Of a stretch of 12,204 bases of DNA, positions 1-6,172 are shown one piece after another (within the stretch, counting starts at the first letter, position 1; each line of letters starts with the position of its first letter). This DNA comes from Spirosoma sp. Its GTDB lineage: Bacteria; Bacteroidota; Bacteroidia; Cytophagales; Spirosomataceae. The notes beneath the pieces were generated by a model. The model ran no database searches and was not told where the DNA came from. It saw only the letters and a program-made list of their open reading frames with translations. The translations under genes and the position numbers were made by a program. The stretch is taken from the NCBI GenBank assembly GCA_028288385.1, contig JAQBNX010000770.1:1-12204 (forward strand), given 5' to 3'.

Positions 1-930
1 TCTATAAAATTGAAATTCAAATTGGTTAGGAGTAATATTACCATATCCCCAAGCTTGAAATAACAGGGGATTACCCCGTGTGTAACAGGCATACTCAAAG
101 TTAAGTCCTTCTGAAACGTCACAAGAATTCATGTCGCACTGGCAATTATTGATAGCTGCAACAGTTCCTACAATAACCCCAATTGCTGCTCCAATTCCCG
201 TGAAGTTAGTTACGAATCTACTAGTACTAGAGTGGATAAATACTGCTGCGATACCGGACGCTTGACCTGATAAGCCGCTTAACCCCGTTACATAACCTGT
301 CCAACAGGCTAACTTTTCCCAAAATCCACAAGAACTAGCTGCTACTCTCCCTCCTTTATCGGCTTTTGCCTCTTCAGGCATCATCTCTAATTTATAACGT
401 AGGGCTTGATGAACGGCGGCTCTTTCGTCTAATAACTGACTCTTTTCTTTGTATGAAAGTTCAGGATCAGCCGCAATTTCATTTTCACGATCTTTAGCCC
501 ATTTCTGATGGATAGCTTTATCAGGGTGCTTTTCTAAGTGCTTAAGTAACTTGTCATTTTGATCTAAGAGCTTCGCTGCTTGCTTCTTTGTGTAATATCC
601 CTGATCAACTAGATAATTAATTGTTTGACCAGAAGTCCATTTTTCCTTATCATATTTACTTTTAAGCTTAGCAAACTCCTCTTCATACTTGTCTTGGTAC
701 GATTCTGGTATATACTTATGATAATTAATCGTCGTAGCATAATATTTAAGGTGCGTATAAACTAAGTTGCCTACCTGATTATGATTAAATGCTTCGGGGA
801 TAGTACCTTCCCGAAGCGAAGAAAAATTTGGATCTTGAACCCCAGGTATTTTATCATTACAACTTAATGCTGTAATTAAGCAGATCAGGAGCAGGGTAAC
901 AGGTCGGAATAATCTGTAAATCTTTGTCAT
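1..930 (-). CDS. Lipoprotein of unknown function, C-terminus beyond the window
   Basis: An open frame of 310 codons runs from the ATG at 930 off the left edge without a stop. Residues 1-24 form a lipoprotein signal: a basic start (MTKIYRLFRP), a hydrophobic core, and a lipobox ending ALSC, with Cys24 as the lipid-modified residue. An in-frame ATG at 1020 would add 30 residues ahead of the signal peptide, so 930 is preferred. Residues about 75-190 are strongly charged and helical (Lys/Glu/Asp-rich). About 195-270 differs: two Gly/Ala-rich hydrophobic stretches (around 213-231 and 243-260), flanked by cysteine pairs (SSCGFWEKLACW and CQCDMNSC). I do not recognise the family. An envelope-anchored protein is supported by the signal; the Gly-rich Cys-flanked segment could be membrane-inserting, which is inference. 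Its long leader is shared with the lipoprotein unit at 3934. Confidence 0.8.
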   Translation of the reverse strand, partial: MTKIYRLFRPVTLLLICLITALSCNDKIPGVQDPNFSSLREGTIPEAFNHNQVGNLVYTHLKYYATTINYHKYIPESYQDKYEEEFAKLKSKYDKEKWTSGQTINYLVDQGYYTKKQAAKLLDQNDKLLKHLEKHPDKAIHQKWAKDRENEIAADPELSYKEKSQLLDERAAVHQALRYKLEMMPEEAKADKGGRVAASSCGFWEKLACWTGYVTGLSGLSGQASGIAAVFIHSSTSRFVTNFTGIGAAIGVIVGTVAAINNCQCDMNSCDVSEGLNFEYACYTRGNPLLFQAWGYGNITPNQFEFQFYR

Positions 931-1084
931 GACTTTAAAACTAAAAGTAGTTAAATGATTAGGTTTAATTAGGGTAGCTCTACCAAATAGTACATAGTTC
1001 GCCATGAGTAACATCTTCATGATCAACCTTATACAAATTCGGACCATTATTTTACAGGTAGATTAGATAGTTTATGCGTTAGGA

Positions 1085-1343
1085 AAATGTATACAATGGT
1101 AAGCGCGTTTATACTGTTTGGTAATTTGATCATATAAATTATTAGAAAATTTATATAACACTTTAATGTTAACATATACAAAAAGATTACTTAGTAGATT
1201 ATGCTTAAACTATTTATAGTGGTTTGATTTGCTTTAAAAGCATTTATGTATCACTTGCACTTGATAATGATACTTAATAGTGACTGAGTATAATTACTTT
1301 GCTTTAAAAGCTGTTATTTTAAAACTGTACGCCATAATGCAAT
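1085..1343 (-). repeat. Long leader, copy 1 (homologous to 4283-4540)
   Basis: This lies upstream of the minus-strand lipoprotein gene at 930. Its distal end (1316-1343) matches 4513-4540 in 27 of 28 positions. About 105 bp nearer the gene, both copies carry a GCYTTTAAARCAAA-type block (minus strand). About 250 bp from the distal end both carry a CATTG-centred block (plus strand caatg at 1090 and 4290). Equal spacing across the two copies argues for common descent of the whole leader. Copy 1 also holds a 14-bp direct repeat (tttgctttaaaagc) at 1228-1241 and 1298-1311, exactly 70 bp apart. The function is unknown: an untranslated leader, a regulatory RNA or a shared recombination boundary are all possible. 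The rest of 931-1447 is AT-rich and I see no further gene in it. Confidence 0.55.
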
Positions 1344-1447
1344 CCCGTTTTTGGAAGGTGTAAATATGTGGCCGACTGACTTACCTGGTTATGCTATTGA
1401 TGATAATAGTGCTACTAAAAGACCAAGGTTTGTCTTTCTAATAATCG

Positions 1448-1487
1448 ATTTGTCACACTATAAACGGTCGTATATAGTGTGACAAAT
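1448..1487. promoter_or_regulatory. Perfect 15-bp inverted repeat upstream of the serine recombinase
   Basis: The arms at 1448-1462 (ATTTGTCACACTATA) and 1473-1487 are exact reverse complements separated by 10 bp. The repeat ends 26 bp before the recombinase ATG at 1514 and sits at the change from AT-rich to GC-richer DNA. Small serine recombinases act on short dyad sites often located beside their own gene, so this is a good candidate for a recombinase binding/crossover site or an autoregulatory operator. That role is inferred. I did not find a second copy of it in the window. Confidence 0.6.
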
Positions 1488-1513
1488 AAGGCTGTTCTGG
1501 CTATCTTGCCCCT

Positions 1514-2152
1514 ATGAAATCGGCTATCGCTTACTATCGTGTCTCCACCGACCGCCAGGGTAAAAGTGGTCTGGGCTAAGCTCAGCAGGAGGCCGTGCGC
1601 CTATTCGCCCAACAGGAAGGCTACCAAGTTACCGCCCACTTTACCGAGATTGAGAGCGGTAAGAAAAATCAAAGGCCCCAGCTATTGGCTGCTTTGGCCC
1701 AATGCAGGAAAGAGAAAGCGACGCTGATCATTGCCAAGCTTGACCGGCTGGGTCGGCACGTGGCCTTCATCTCCAATCTAATGGAGAGCCGGGTTGATTT
1801 CAAAGCGGTAGATAATCCCCACGCCAACAAGCTAATGGTGCATCTGTTAGCGGCCTTCGCTGAGCATGAACGGGAACAGATCAGTATCCGCACCAAAGAT
1901 GCGCTACAAGCGGCCAAACGGCGCGGGGTGAAGCTGGGCCAGCATGGGGCAGCCTTAGGCCAGCATAATAGCAAAGAATCAACCAGATTTGCCCAGGCAC
2001 TTCGACCCACCATCGAGGAGATGCAGCAGCAGGGTATAGCCACGATACGGGCTATTCGGGATGAGCTAAACCGTCGTCAGATACCCACCCTCCGGTACGG
2101 ATCGGCCTGGCACCATACGACGGTTCACGCTCTTTTGAAGCGAATAAGGTAA
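1514..2152 (+). pseudogene. Serine recombinase (resolvase/invertase type) interrupted by an in-frame stop
   Basis: Read through one TAA at 1577-1579, the frame gives a protein of about 212 residues. The N-terminus AIAYYRVSTDRQGKSGLG carries the nucleophilic serine (Ser11). LDRLGR supplies the conserved Asp-Arg...Arg of the catalytic domain. FISNLMESRVDFKAVD and HLLAAFAEHEREQISIRTK are the family's dimer/E-helix region. The C-terminal 50-60 residues fit a small DNA-binding domain. The stop falls where relatives read GLGLEAQQ; here the window reads GLG-stop-AQQ, so a codon also appears lost. Reinitiation at the in-frame ATG 1595 would give 185 residues lacking Ser11 and hence catalytically dead. 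The gene is GC-richer than its surroundings, consistent with transfer. A degenerate relative lies at 12056-12204. Confidence 0.85.
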
Positions 2153-2311
2153 GTTCGCAAACAAGCTAAATTTATGATAATCAGCTATTTGTTTTGTTTT
2201 ATCCCGGGTGTTATGTTAAGAGATTATCACAAGATTCAGGACAACTCAAAAATATATTATAATTGCGTTTTTTGATTGCAGCAACACCTTGCAGAGAACA
2301 CACTCATTCGC

Positions 2312-2845
2312 TCATTTTTTGCCTTTGAGAGTGAAGAAAACCCCAGCATTAACTAAGAGAGCTTCTTCACGGTAACGATAGTAAGCAGGCTCTGCTGTAT
2401 GACGACTGATATCGAAGTTTAATCCAAACGAAGATGAGACAGCGTATTGAAACCCTACTTTAAGCCCTATTCCTAAAGAGGATAAGTTAGCTTCACTTAA
2501 TTCAAGTTTGTACTTTTGGTACAATCCTGCTTCAACGCCAACGTACGGATGTAACGAATGATTTGTGTTAAAGAAGTACTCTATCTGACCAGTTAACATA
2601 AGTAACCGTATGTCAGGCGAGTATCGTATATTTATACCTGTTGCTAAATGTGGATTAAAAAAGTAACGATTACTAAGTGATGCCCCCCAATTATTGACGT
2701 TTTTTTGATGACTGGGTATAAAGCTAACTGCTGGGTTTATTTGAAATTGTGCCTGACTCAAATTCGTAAACGAATGAGCAACCACTACTACAATTACCCA
2801 AAGAGTAATCCGTCCGCCTTTTATATATGTGTGAACTTTCAACAT
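2312..2845 (-). CDS. Small outer-membrane beta-barrel protein
   Basis: This is a 177-residue protein. It has a basic N-terminus, a hydrophobic stretch (about 14-30, LWVIVVVVAHSFTNL) and a likely signal-peptidase I site after SQA, about residue 33. The mature part alternates hydrophobic/aromatic and polar residues in strand-length runs separated by short turns, for example HLATGINIRYSP, GQIEYFF, YVGVEAGLYQ and LGIGLKVGFQYAV, ending GVFFTL. Length and pattern fit an eight-stranded porin/OmpA-like barrel of the kind common in Bacteroidota; the exact family is not certain. It follows the 355-residue lipoprotein gene by 21 bp on the same strand, so the two are probably co-transcribed and may work together in the outer membrane. 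No convincing terminator is seen after it. Confidence 0.75.
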   Translation of the reverse strand: MLKVHTYIKGGRITLWVIVVVVAHSFTNLSQAQFQINPAVSFIPSHQKNVNNWGASLSNRYFFNPHLATGINIRYSPDIRLLMLTGQIEYFFNTNHSLHPYVGVEAGLYQKYKLELSEANLSSLGIGLKVGFQYAVSSSFGLNFDISRHTAEPAYYRYREEALLVNAGVFFTLKGKK

Positions 2846-2866
2846 AATACCTTAAAGTTATCAATG

Positions 2867-3934
2867 CTACGGACATGACATTGGTATACCACTTGGAGTA
2901 TATCCACCTTTGTAATAACCGGTTCCGGGAAAACTAAAGTAGTAATAAATATCGCTAGAAGAAGGACGATCAGAGAAACCGATACTTTGACTGAGATGTT
3001 CAATAACCGCGGAAGTTTCACTAAAAAGATAATCTTCCTCTTGAACATTTAAAGCCTCTGGAAAAGGTGGTTGTCCAATAAGAGTCCATCTACTGTACAA
3101 GCTATGTGTACTGGAAGCGTTTTGCCAATAAAAGAAAGGAAACCCGTTCTTCACTTGCGGTCTTCCAAACGCTTTACCAAAAGCACCACTCGAATATAAT
3201 CCATTTGGCATGGAGACAACATTAACAAATAATTGTACATCCAACTTGTCTCTATAAATAGCTGGTACACCCGGTGCATATAAAGTTATAGCCATACCAG
3301 CTGGACAGTCAATAGGACCAGCACCAACACGTGCACCTCTTATTATCTTTCTGTAATCAATCACTTCAACAGCATCTGATACAGTATTTATTTTTTTCTT
3401 GTCACCGTCAAATATTATTTGTTGCTGGTTATCAGTGTAGAAATATAACATCTTACCGATGTAAACTAATCCCTCTTCGTTTAGAAAAGAAGCTTTTACC
3501 TCATCAGAAATATTATATTTTAGTGAGCTGTCTACATCAATTTTTACAAAAAGTTTATAGTACTCTAGTAAATTGTCAAAACTTTTCTTGTTTTTTTCTT
3601 TCACAGCTTGATTTATACTAATCTCGATCTCATTATATATTGATAGAAGTGACTTGAAATTTATCGATTTAGTATAATTTATTCTGTCTGTTACAGACAT
3701 ATTTTTTAACCTTTCTGCTTCTTTCAAGAAGGAGTCTGCATCTTTAAAGTGTAACACACCTTCTTTCTGTTCGGGCTCTGACCCAATAGATTCATCAACA
3801 GCGTTTGGAATCCACTTAGGATTGTAGCCTTTTCGAGCTCCTTTGTCTACCGTACTAAATGTGTCTGTAATGTCTTTTTCTGTGTTACAAGAGAATATAG
3901 AAATTAGCAATAGGAAAACGCCTGTTTTTTTCAT
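2867..3934 (-). CDS. Lipoprotein of unknown function (355 residues)
   Basis: The N-terminus MKKTGVFLLLISIFSC is a lipoprotein signal peptide with Cys16 as the acylated residue, which fixes the start at 3934. Residues about 60-140 are helical and charged. A segment at about 149-180 (SFLNEEGLVYIGKMLYFYTDN) has the look of the short beta region seen in several Bacteroidota surface lipoproteins, though I cannot name a family. The C-terminal half (200-355) is rich in Gly, Pro, Tyr and Phe and contains only two cysteines, Cys210 and Cys354, which could form a disulfide closing this domain. It is the middle gene of a minus-strand unit: 44 bp after a small secreted peptide gene and 21 bp before an outer-membrane barrel gene. 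The role is unknown; location at the cell surface or periplasm is supported by the signal. Confidence 0.8.
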   Translation of the reverse strand: MKKTGVFLLLISIFSCNTEKDITDTFSTVDKGARKGYNPKWIPNAVDESIGSEPEQKEGVLHFKDADSFLKEAERLKNMSVTDRINYTKSINFKSLLSIYNEIEISINQAVKEKNKKSFDNLLEYYKLFVKIDVDSSLKYNISDEVKASFLNEEGLVYIGKMLYFYTDNQQQIIFDGDKKKINTVSDAVEVIDYRKIIRGARVGAGPIDCPAGMAITLYAPGVPAIYRDKLDVQLFVNVVSMPNGLYSSGAFGKAFGRPQVKNGFPFFYWQNASSTHSLYSRWTLIGQPPFPEALNVQEEDYLFSETSAVIEHLSQSIGFSDRPSSSDIYYYFSFPGTGYYKGGYTPSGIPMSCP

Positions 3935-3978
3935 GGGCTAGACTGTTTGAAAAATTAATATCACACATTGAATACTAT

Positions 3979-4116
3979 TTACTGAATTGCAGCAGTGGCG
4001 TACCACCTCTTCCCATTTTCACCGCGACGGCGGACCGTATTACTTTGCTGAGCAGATAGAAACGTTGCATTTACAGAGGACAGAATAATTATCAGAAGTA
4101 TCTCTTTACACTTCAT
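3979..4116 (-). CDS. Small secreted peptide (45 residues)
   Basis: The ATG at 4116 opens 45 codons ending at TAA 3979-3981. Residues 1-22 look like a signal peptide (MKCKEILLIIILSSVNATFL) with a plausible cleavage site after LSA, leaving a mature peptide of about 23 residues that begins QQSNTVRRRGENGKRWY. The mature part is basic (four Arg and one Lys). The gene lies 44 bp upstream of the lipoprotein gene at 3934, at the end of the long shared leader, so it is probably the first gene of that unit. It could be a true short secreted peptide or the stub of a longer secreted protein cut by deletion. The signal-peptide pattern and position support coding; the function is unknown. Confidence 0.5.
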   Translation of the reverse strand: MKCKEILLIIILSSVNATFLSAQQSNTVRRRGENGKRWYATAAIQ

Positions 4117-4671
4117 GGCTGATCAATGGTTAAAGAAAAGATTAATGTCTGATCCAATTTGAGATACTCGCTTTGTAAATTACCAATGCTACTGAAACTT
4201 TTGTAAAAGAATTAAATAGCCTGCATAAGACAGTTAGTTATAATCACACAATTACGCTGTAGCAGTTACGAATTCCCATAGTTCCTGTGCAATGATAAAC
4301 ACACTTTTATATAATGGTACTTAACAAATATAAAATAGACTAAAATTTATATTTATACTTAAATATTATGAATATATAATTCTTTGTAAATAAGTTATAC
4401 ATAAATTATGTAAAGCTATTTGTTTTGTTTTAAAGGCACGTTCACATAGTTACATATGAGTAGTTATAGCCATTAATCAATGAGTATATTCTCTGTTTCT
4501 TTGCAAAAACGCATTTTGAAACTGTACGCCATAATGCAATTTGTTCTTTGATACGTAAAATTAGTTAATCAACATAACTGAGTTTATAAGACGTCACGTT
4601 TGACAAAGAGTTGATAGTACTATTCCAGAGTATATTTTATATTACACGTTATGTTAATGGATTAAACCTAG
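4117..4671. other. AT-rich intergenic region containing leader copy 2
   Basis: This is very AT-rich. It contains the second copy of the long leader (4283-4540) and otherwise no gene that I can support. A sharp rise in GC begins at about 4672, which probably marks the junction with the phage-like element. Confidence 0.6.
4283..4540 (-). repeat. Long leader, copy 2 (homologous to 1085-1343)
   Basis: This lies upstream of the minus-strand unit 4116-2312. The distal block 4513-4540 matches 1316-1343 in 27 of 28 positions. The gttttaaaggc block at 4427-4437 corresponds to gctttaaaagc at 1231-1241. The caatg block at 4290 lies about 250 bp from the distal end, the same distance as in copy 1. Between these blocks the two copies have diverged, so this is an old duplication or a conserved regulatory leader, not a recent repeat. 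Confidence 0.55.
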
Positions 4672-4806
4672 AAATGGGCCCAGCTAGGTAAGCAGGTGGC
4701 CCGCTACGCTATTGCTGACGCCACCGGGCTGGTAAAGGGCAAAATAAATAGGCTACCCTATCCAGAGCAGCCTATTTATCCCCATTTTTATTTTCAACAG
4801 CCTTGA
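4672..4806 (+). pseudogene. Fragment of a helix-turn-helix protein
   Basis: The frame opened after TAG 4669-4671 and closed by TGA 4804-4806 encodes 44 residues with no clear start codon. ARYAIADATGLVKGKINRL has the spacing of a helix-turn-helix (helix, A-x-x-x-G-L turn, recognition helix K-G-K-I-N-R-L), followed by a Pro/Tyr-rich tail. This is probably the 3' end of a larger gene whose 5' part has been lost. It starts exactly where GC content rises, so the element boundary may have cut it. Confidence 0.35.
4744..4779 (+). terminator. Hairpin with 11-bp perfect stem
   Basis: The arms at 4744-4754 (ATAAATAGGCT) and 4769-4779 are exact reverse complements with a 14-nt loop. They are followed by CCCC and a T-rich stretch (4784-4794). 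It falls inside the 3' end of the HTH fragment, so it may be the old terminator of that gene, or simply an inverted repeat. Confidence 0.4.
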
Positions 4807-4817
4807 TTATCAAGGCT
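4799..4817. promoter_or_regulatory. 19-bp palindrome, possible operator
   Basis: AGCCTTGAT and ATCAAGGCT flank a single T, giving a perfect 9-bp-arm palindrome at 4799-4817. Its size and symmetry fit a dimeric repressor operator. It overlaps the end of the HTH gene fragment and has no clear downstream gene, so any function may be lost. Confidence 0.35.
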
Positions 4818-4985
4818 TACAAAGGTACTACTTGTCAAGTTAGGGTTGCTTGGCTGGGGATAGGCTAATTTACGTACTATCCATACGGCCCCCGGATTGA
4901 TATCGGAGCGGAGCCGCGGACTGTCGCCGAAGCAACTTGAAGCCTCCAGAACTTAAAAATTTTAGTTTGTTGATGAAGTGAGATC

Positions 4986-5018
4986 AAAAAAGGCTTTTCC
5001 ATTGGGTGAGCCTTTTTT
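4986..5018. terminator. Bidirectional rho-independent terminator
   Basis: The perfect 10-bp stem AAAAAAGGCT / AGCCTTTTTT with a 13-nt loop has A-runs on one side and T-runs on the other, so it can terminate on either strand. No intact gene abuts it. Confidence 0.65.
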
Positions 5019-5158
5019 CGTGTCCTACGGCCACGAGGTTTATTAGGCATAAACCACCCCTAACTGTACGGAATAGGGAATTCGGATAAAACGTGGGAAA
5101 GGGGATAAAAACAAGATAGCAGTTTCAAACTCTGCCTTTAAATCGGCCGACTTCGTAG

Positions 5159-5323
5159 GCCGGGCAACCCCAGCGATCAGTTGCCGATGTTGTTCGAAAC
5201 GTTTCAACAAATAAGCGATCAGCTAAATCAACTACGCCAAACGTATTCACCTACCTGGTGGATATTTTCATGGATCGAACCGAATTTGATGAACGGCGTA
5301 AGATGCTGCTGACGGATACCTGA
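5159..5323 (+). pseudogene. Possible 3' remnant of a coding region
   Basis: After TAG at 5156-5158 a frame stays open for 54 codons to TGA 5321-5323, with no good start codon. The end, FTYLVDIFMDRTEFDERRKM, has a protein-like mix of charged and hydrophobic residues, while the first half is Ser/Thr-rich and less convincing. An overlapping frame from ATG 5188 (41 codons, MLFETFQQISDQLNQLRQTY) is equally plausible at its start, so a single frameshifted gene crossing between the two frames is possible. No family is recognised. Confidence 0.2.
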
Positions 5324-5410
5324 CTCCTGAAACACTCCAATCGGAGGTCTTTTAATTAATGTTGGAAAGGGAAAAGAAAGTGCGCCTCTAGTAGCAGGCA
5401 ACGTCAGAAC

Positions 5411-5433
5411 AGGGGGCTAACTACCCCCTTTTT
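5411..5433 (+). terminator. Rho-independent terminator
   Basis: The 6-bp stem AGGGGG / CCCCCT has a 7-nt loop and is followed by a run of T (5429-5433). It closes the decayed region and insulates promoter A, whose -33 box starts 36 bp downstream. Confidence 0.6.
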
Positions 5434-5468
5434 AAGTTAAATATTTACAAAAAATAAGTTATTTATAG

Positions 5469-5518
5469 TTTCATTTAATGTAAATTAATTGTATCTTTAG
5501 TCTATAATCAAAGCAGAT
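5469..5518 (+). promoter_or_regulatory. Promoter A of unit 5525-7968
   Basis: TTTC (5469-5472), then 19 bp, then TATCTTTA (5492-5499) matches the Bacteroidota TTTG-N19-TAnnTTTG layout with one change in each box. The spacer begins ATTTAATGTAAA, identical to promoter B at 8128-8139. After the -7 box both promoters carry TAATCAAARC six bases downstream, near the expected transcription start. The leader to the ATG at 5525 would be about 20 nt. Confidence 0.7.
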
Positions 5519-5524
5519 ACGGAC

Positions 5525-5725
5525 ATGATACTGGCAACGGAAGTACCCTTCGATTTTGATTTCAAGTACACCCCCGGCGAACCCGCCACCCGCGATTATC
5601 CCGGTGATGGGCCAGAGGTCGAGATTACTAAAGTCAGACTTAACGGCGTAGAGATTCCTTTAGTGGCTATCACGGCCCAGATGTACGACGAAATGATTGA
5701 ACACGTCGTGCAGAACTATTACTGA
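5525..5725 (+). CDS. Small acidic phage/plasmid-type protein
   Basis: This is a 66-residue acidic protein and the first gene after promoter A. The pattern FDFDFKYTPGEPATRDYPGD-PEVEITKVRLNGVEIPLV resembles small proteins found in early or recombination modules of Bacteroidota phages: a Tyr-Pro-Gly turn, then a Pro-rich acidic linker, then a V-E-I-x-x-V beta segment ending in a helical tail. No function is known to me for that group. The ATG at 5525 lies about 20 nt after the predicted transcription start, which supports it. A hairpin follows the stop directly. Confidence 0.7.
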   Translation: MILATEVPFDFDFKYTPGEPATRDYPGDGPEVEITKVRLNGVEIPLVAITAQMYDEMIEHVVQNYY

Positions 5726-5730
5726 TGATG

Positions 5731-5755
5731 CAAGCCCGACGACCCAGCGGGCTTG
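5731..5755 (+). terminator. Intergenic hairpin after the 66-residue gene
   Basis: A perfect 8-bp stem CAAGCCCG / CGGGCTTG with a 9-nt loop starts five bases after the stop codon. It is followed by a T/C-rich tract rather than a pure T-run, so it may act as a partial terminator or an RNA-stability element. Confidence 0.5.
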
Positions 5756-5792
5756 TGTCTGGGTTCTTTCTTATCCCCTTACTCTTTACCCC

Positions 5793-6104
5793 ATGAACCC
5801 AGCAACTTCTGCACCCGCCCCGACTATTCGCCAGCAAGCCGCTACGTTGGCGTGGCAGATTGTGCGTACCACCCAGCTACCCTTTAAAAAGGCGCAGTCC
5901 CAAGCGTGGGCCACTGTTAAGCTACTGAACCGGATGCAGGCGGGCCCTACCGAGTTCGCTTATATCAAAGACGATAAATCCCGACGCGTAGCCATTGGGG
6001 AACGTCCCGCCCCAGCCACCGATAAGCCCTTAGTGATTCGCTACTTCGATGTTGAAGCGGGCGGCATTCGTTCGTTTCGCATTGACCGGCTTGTGATTGC
6101 CTGA
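5793..6104 (+). CDS. SH3-barrel (DUF2693/WYL-like) protein
   Basis: The protein is 103 residues from the ATG at 5793. The frame extends to a TTG at 5697, but the added residues overlap the previous gene and its hairpin and look non-coding. Residues 13-49 form a basic helical segment (QQAATLAWQIVRTTQLPFKKAQSQ...WATVKLLNRM), like the SEALKxAW motif of small Bacteroidota phage and plasmid proteins. Residues 53-103 fit the small SH3-like barrel: TEFAYIKDD, RRVAIG, then VIRYFDVEAGGIRSFRIDRL, the family's YFD...RSFR signature. The molecular function is unknown; the fold and basic helix suggest nucleic-acid association, which is inference. Family assignment is by recalled pattern, not by a search. 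Confidence 0.75.
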   Translation: MNPATSAPAPTIRQQAATLAWQIVRTTQLPFKKAQSQAWATVKLLNRMQAGPTEFAYIKDDKSRRVAIGERPAPATDKPLVIRYFDVEAGGIRSFRIDRLVIA

Positions 6105-6110
6105 TTAATG

Positions 6111-6151
6111 ACCCCGAAGGCCGGACGGGGTAAGTTCCGGCCACCCTTTTT
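6111..6151 (+). terminator. Hairpin with two alternative folds and a T-run
   Basis: ACCCCG (6111-6116) can pair with CGGGGT (6126-6131), or GGCCGGA (6119-6125) can pair with TCCGGCC (6136-6142), which is followed closely by TTTTT (6147-6151). The second fold is terminator-like and the two cannot form together, so this is arranged like an attenuator between the SH3 gene and the 235-residue gene. Only the pairing is seen; regulation is inferred. Confidence 0.5.
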
Positions 6152-6172
6152 CCCCTTTCCAAGTTTATTACA

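Larger units (their letters stand above)
4807..5410. other. Decayed region between the element boundary and promoter A
   Basis: This is mixed-composition DNA with no intact gene. It holds the palindrome's right end, a bidirectional terminator hairpin (4986-5018), and a stretch of possible coding remnant (5159-5323). A further short hairpin (CGGCC...GGCCG) lies at about 5144-5161. The remainder shows nothing I can identify. Confidence 0.5.

Noticed and set aside
1366..1485. 39-codon plus-strand frame beginning MWPTDLPGYAIDDNSATK
   Set aside because: It ends inside the perfect inverted repeat, matches no family, and is too short to support; possibly a remnant of a gene cut by the recombinase insertion.
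1669..2043. 124-codon minus-strand frame
   Set aside because: It lies entirely opposite the recognisable serine recombinase and has no protein-family features; an antisense shadow.
3331..3621. 96-codon plus-strand frame
   Set aside because: Opposite the lipoprotein gene with its clear signal peptide; Leu/Ser/Cys-rich shadow composition.
4541..4671. Possible promoter for the minus-strand lipoprotein unit
   Set aside because: TAATTTTA-like boxes exist on the minus strand, but none has a -33 box at the expected 19-bp spacing in this AT-rich DNA.
5697..5792. TTG-initiated N-terminal extension of the SH3-like gene
   Set aside because: It overlaps the previous gene and the hairpin and reads like non-coding sequence; the ATG at 5793 fits the family's N-terminus.
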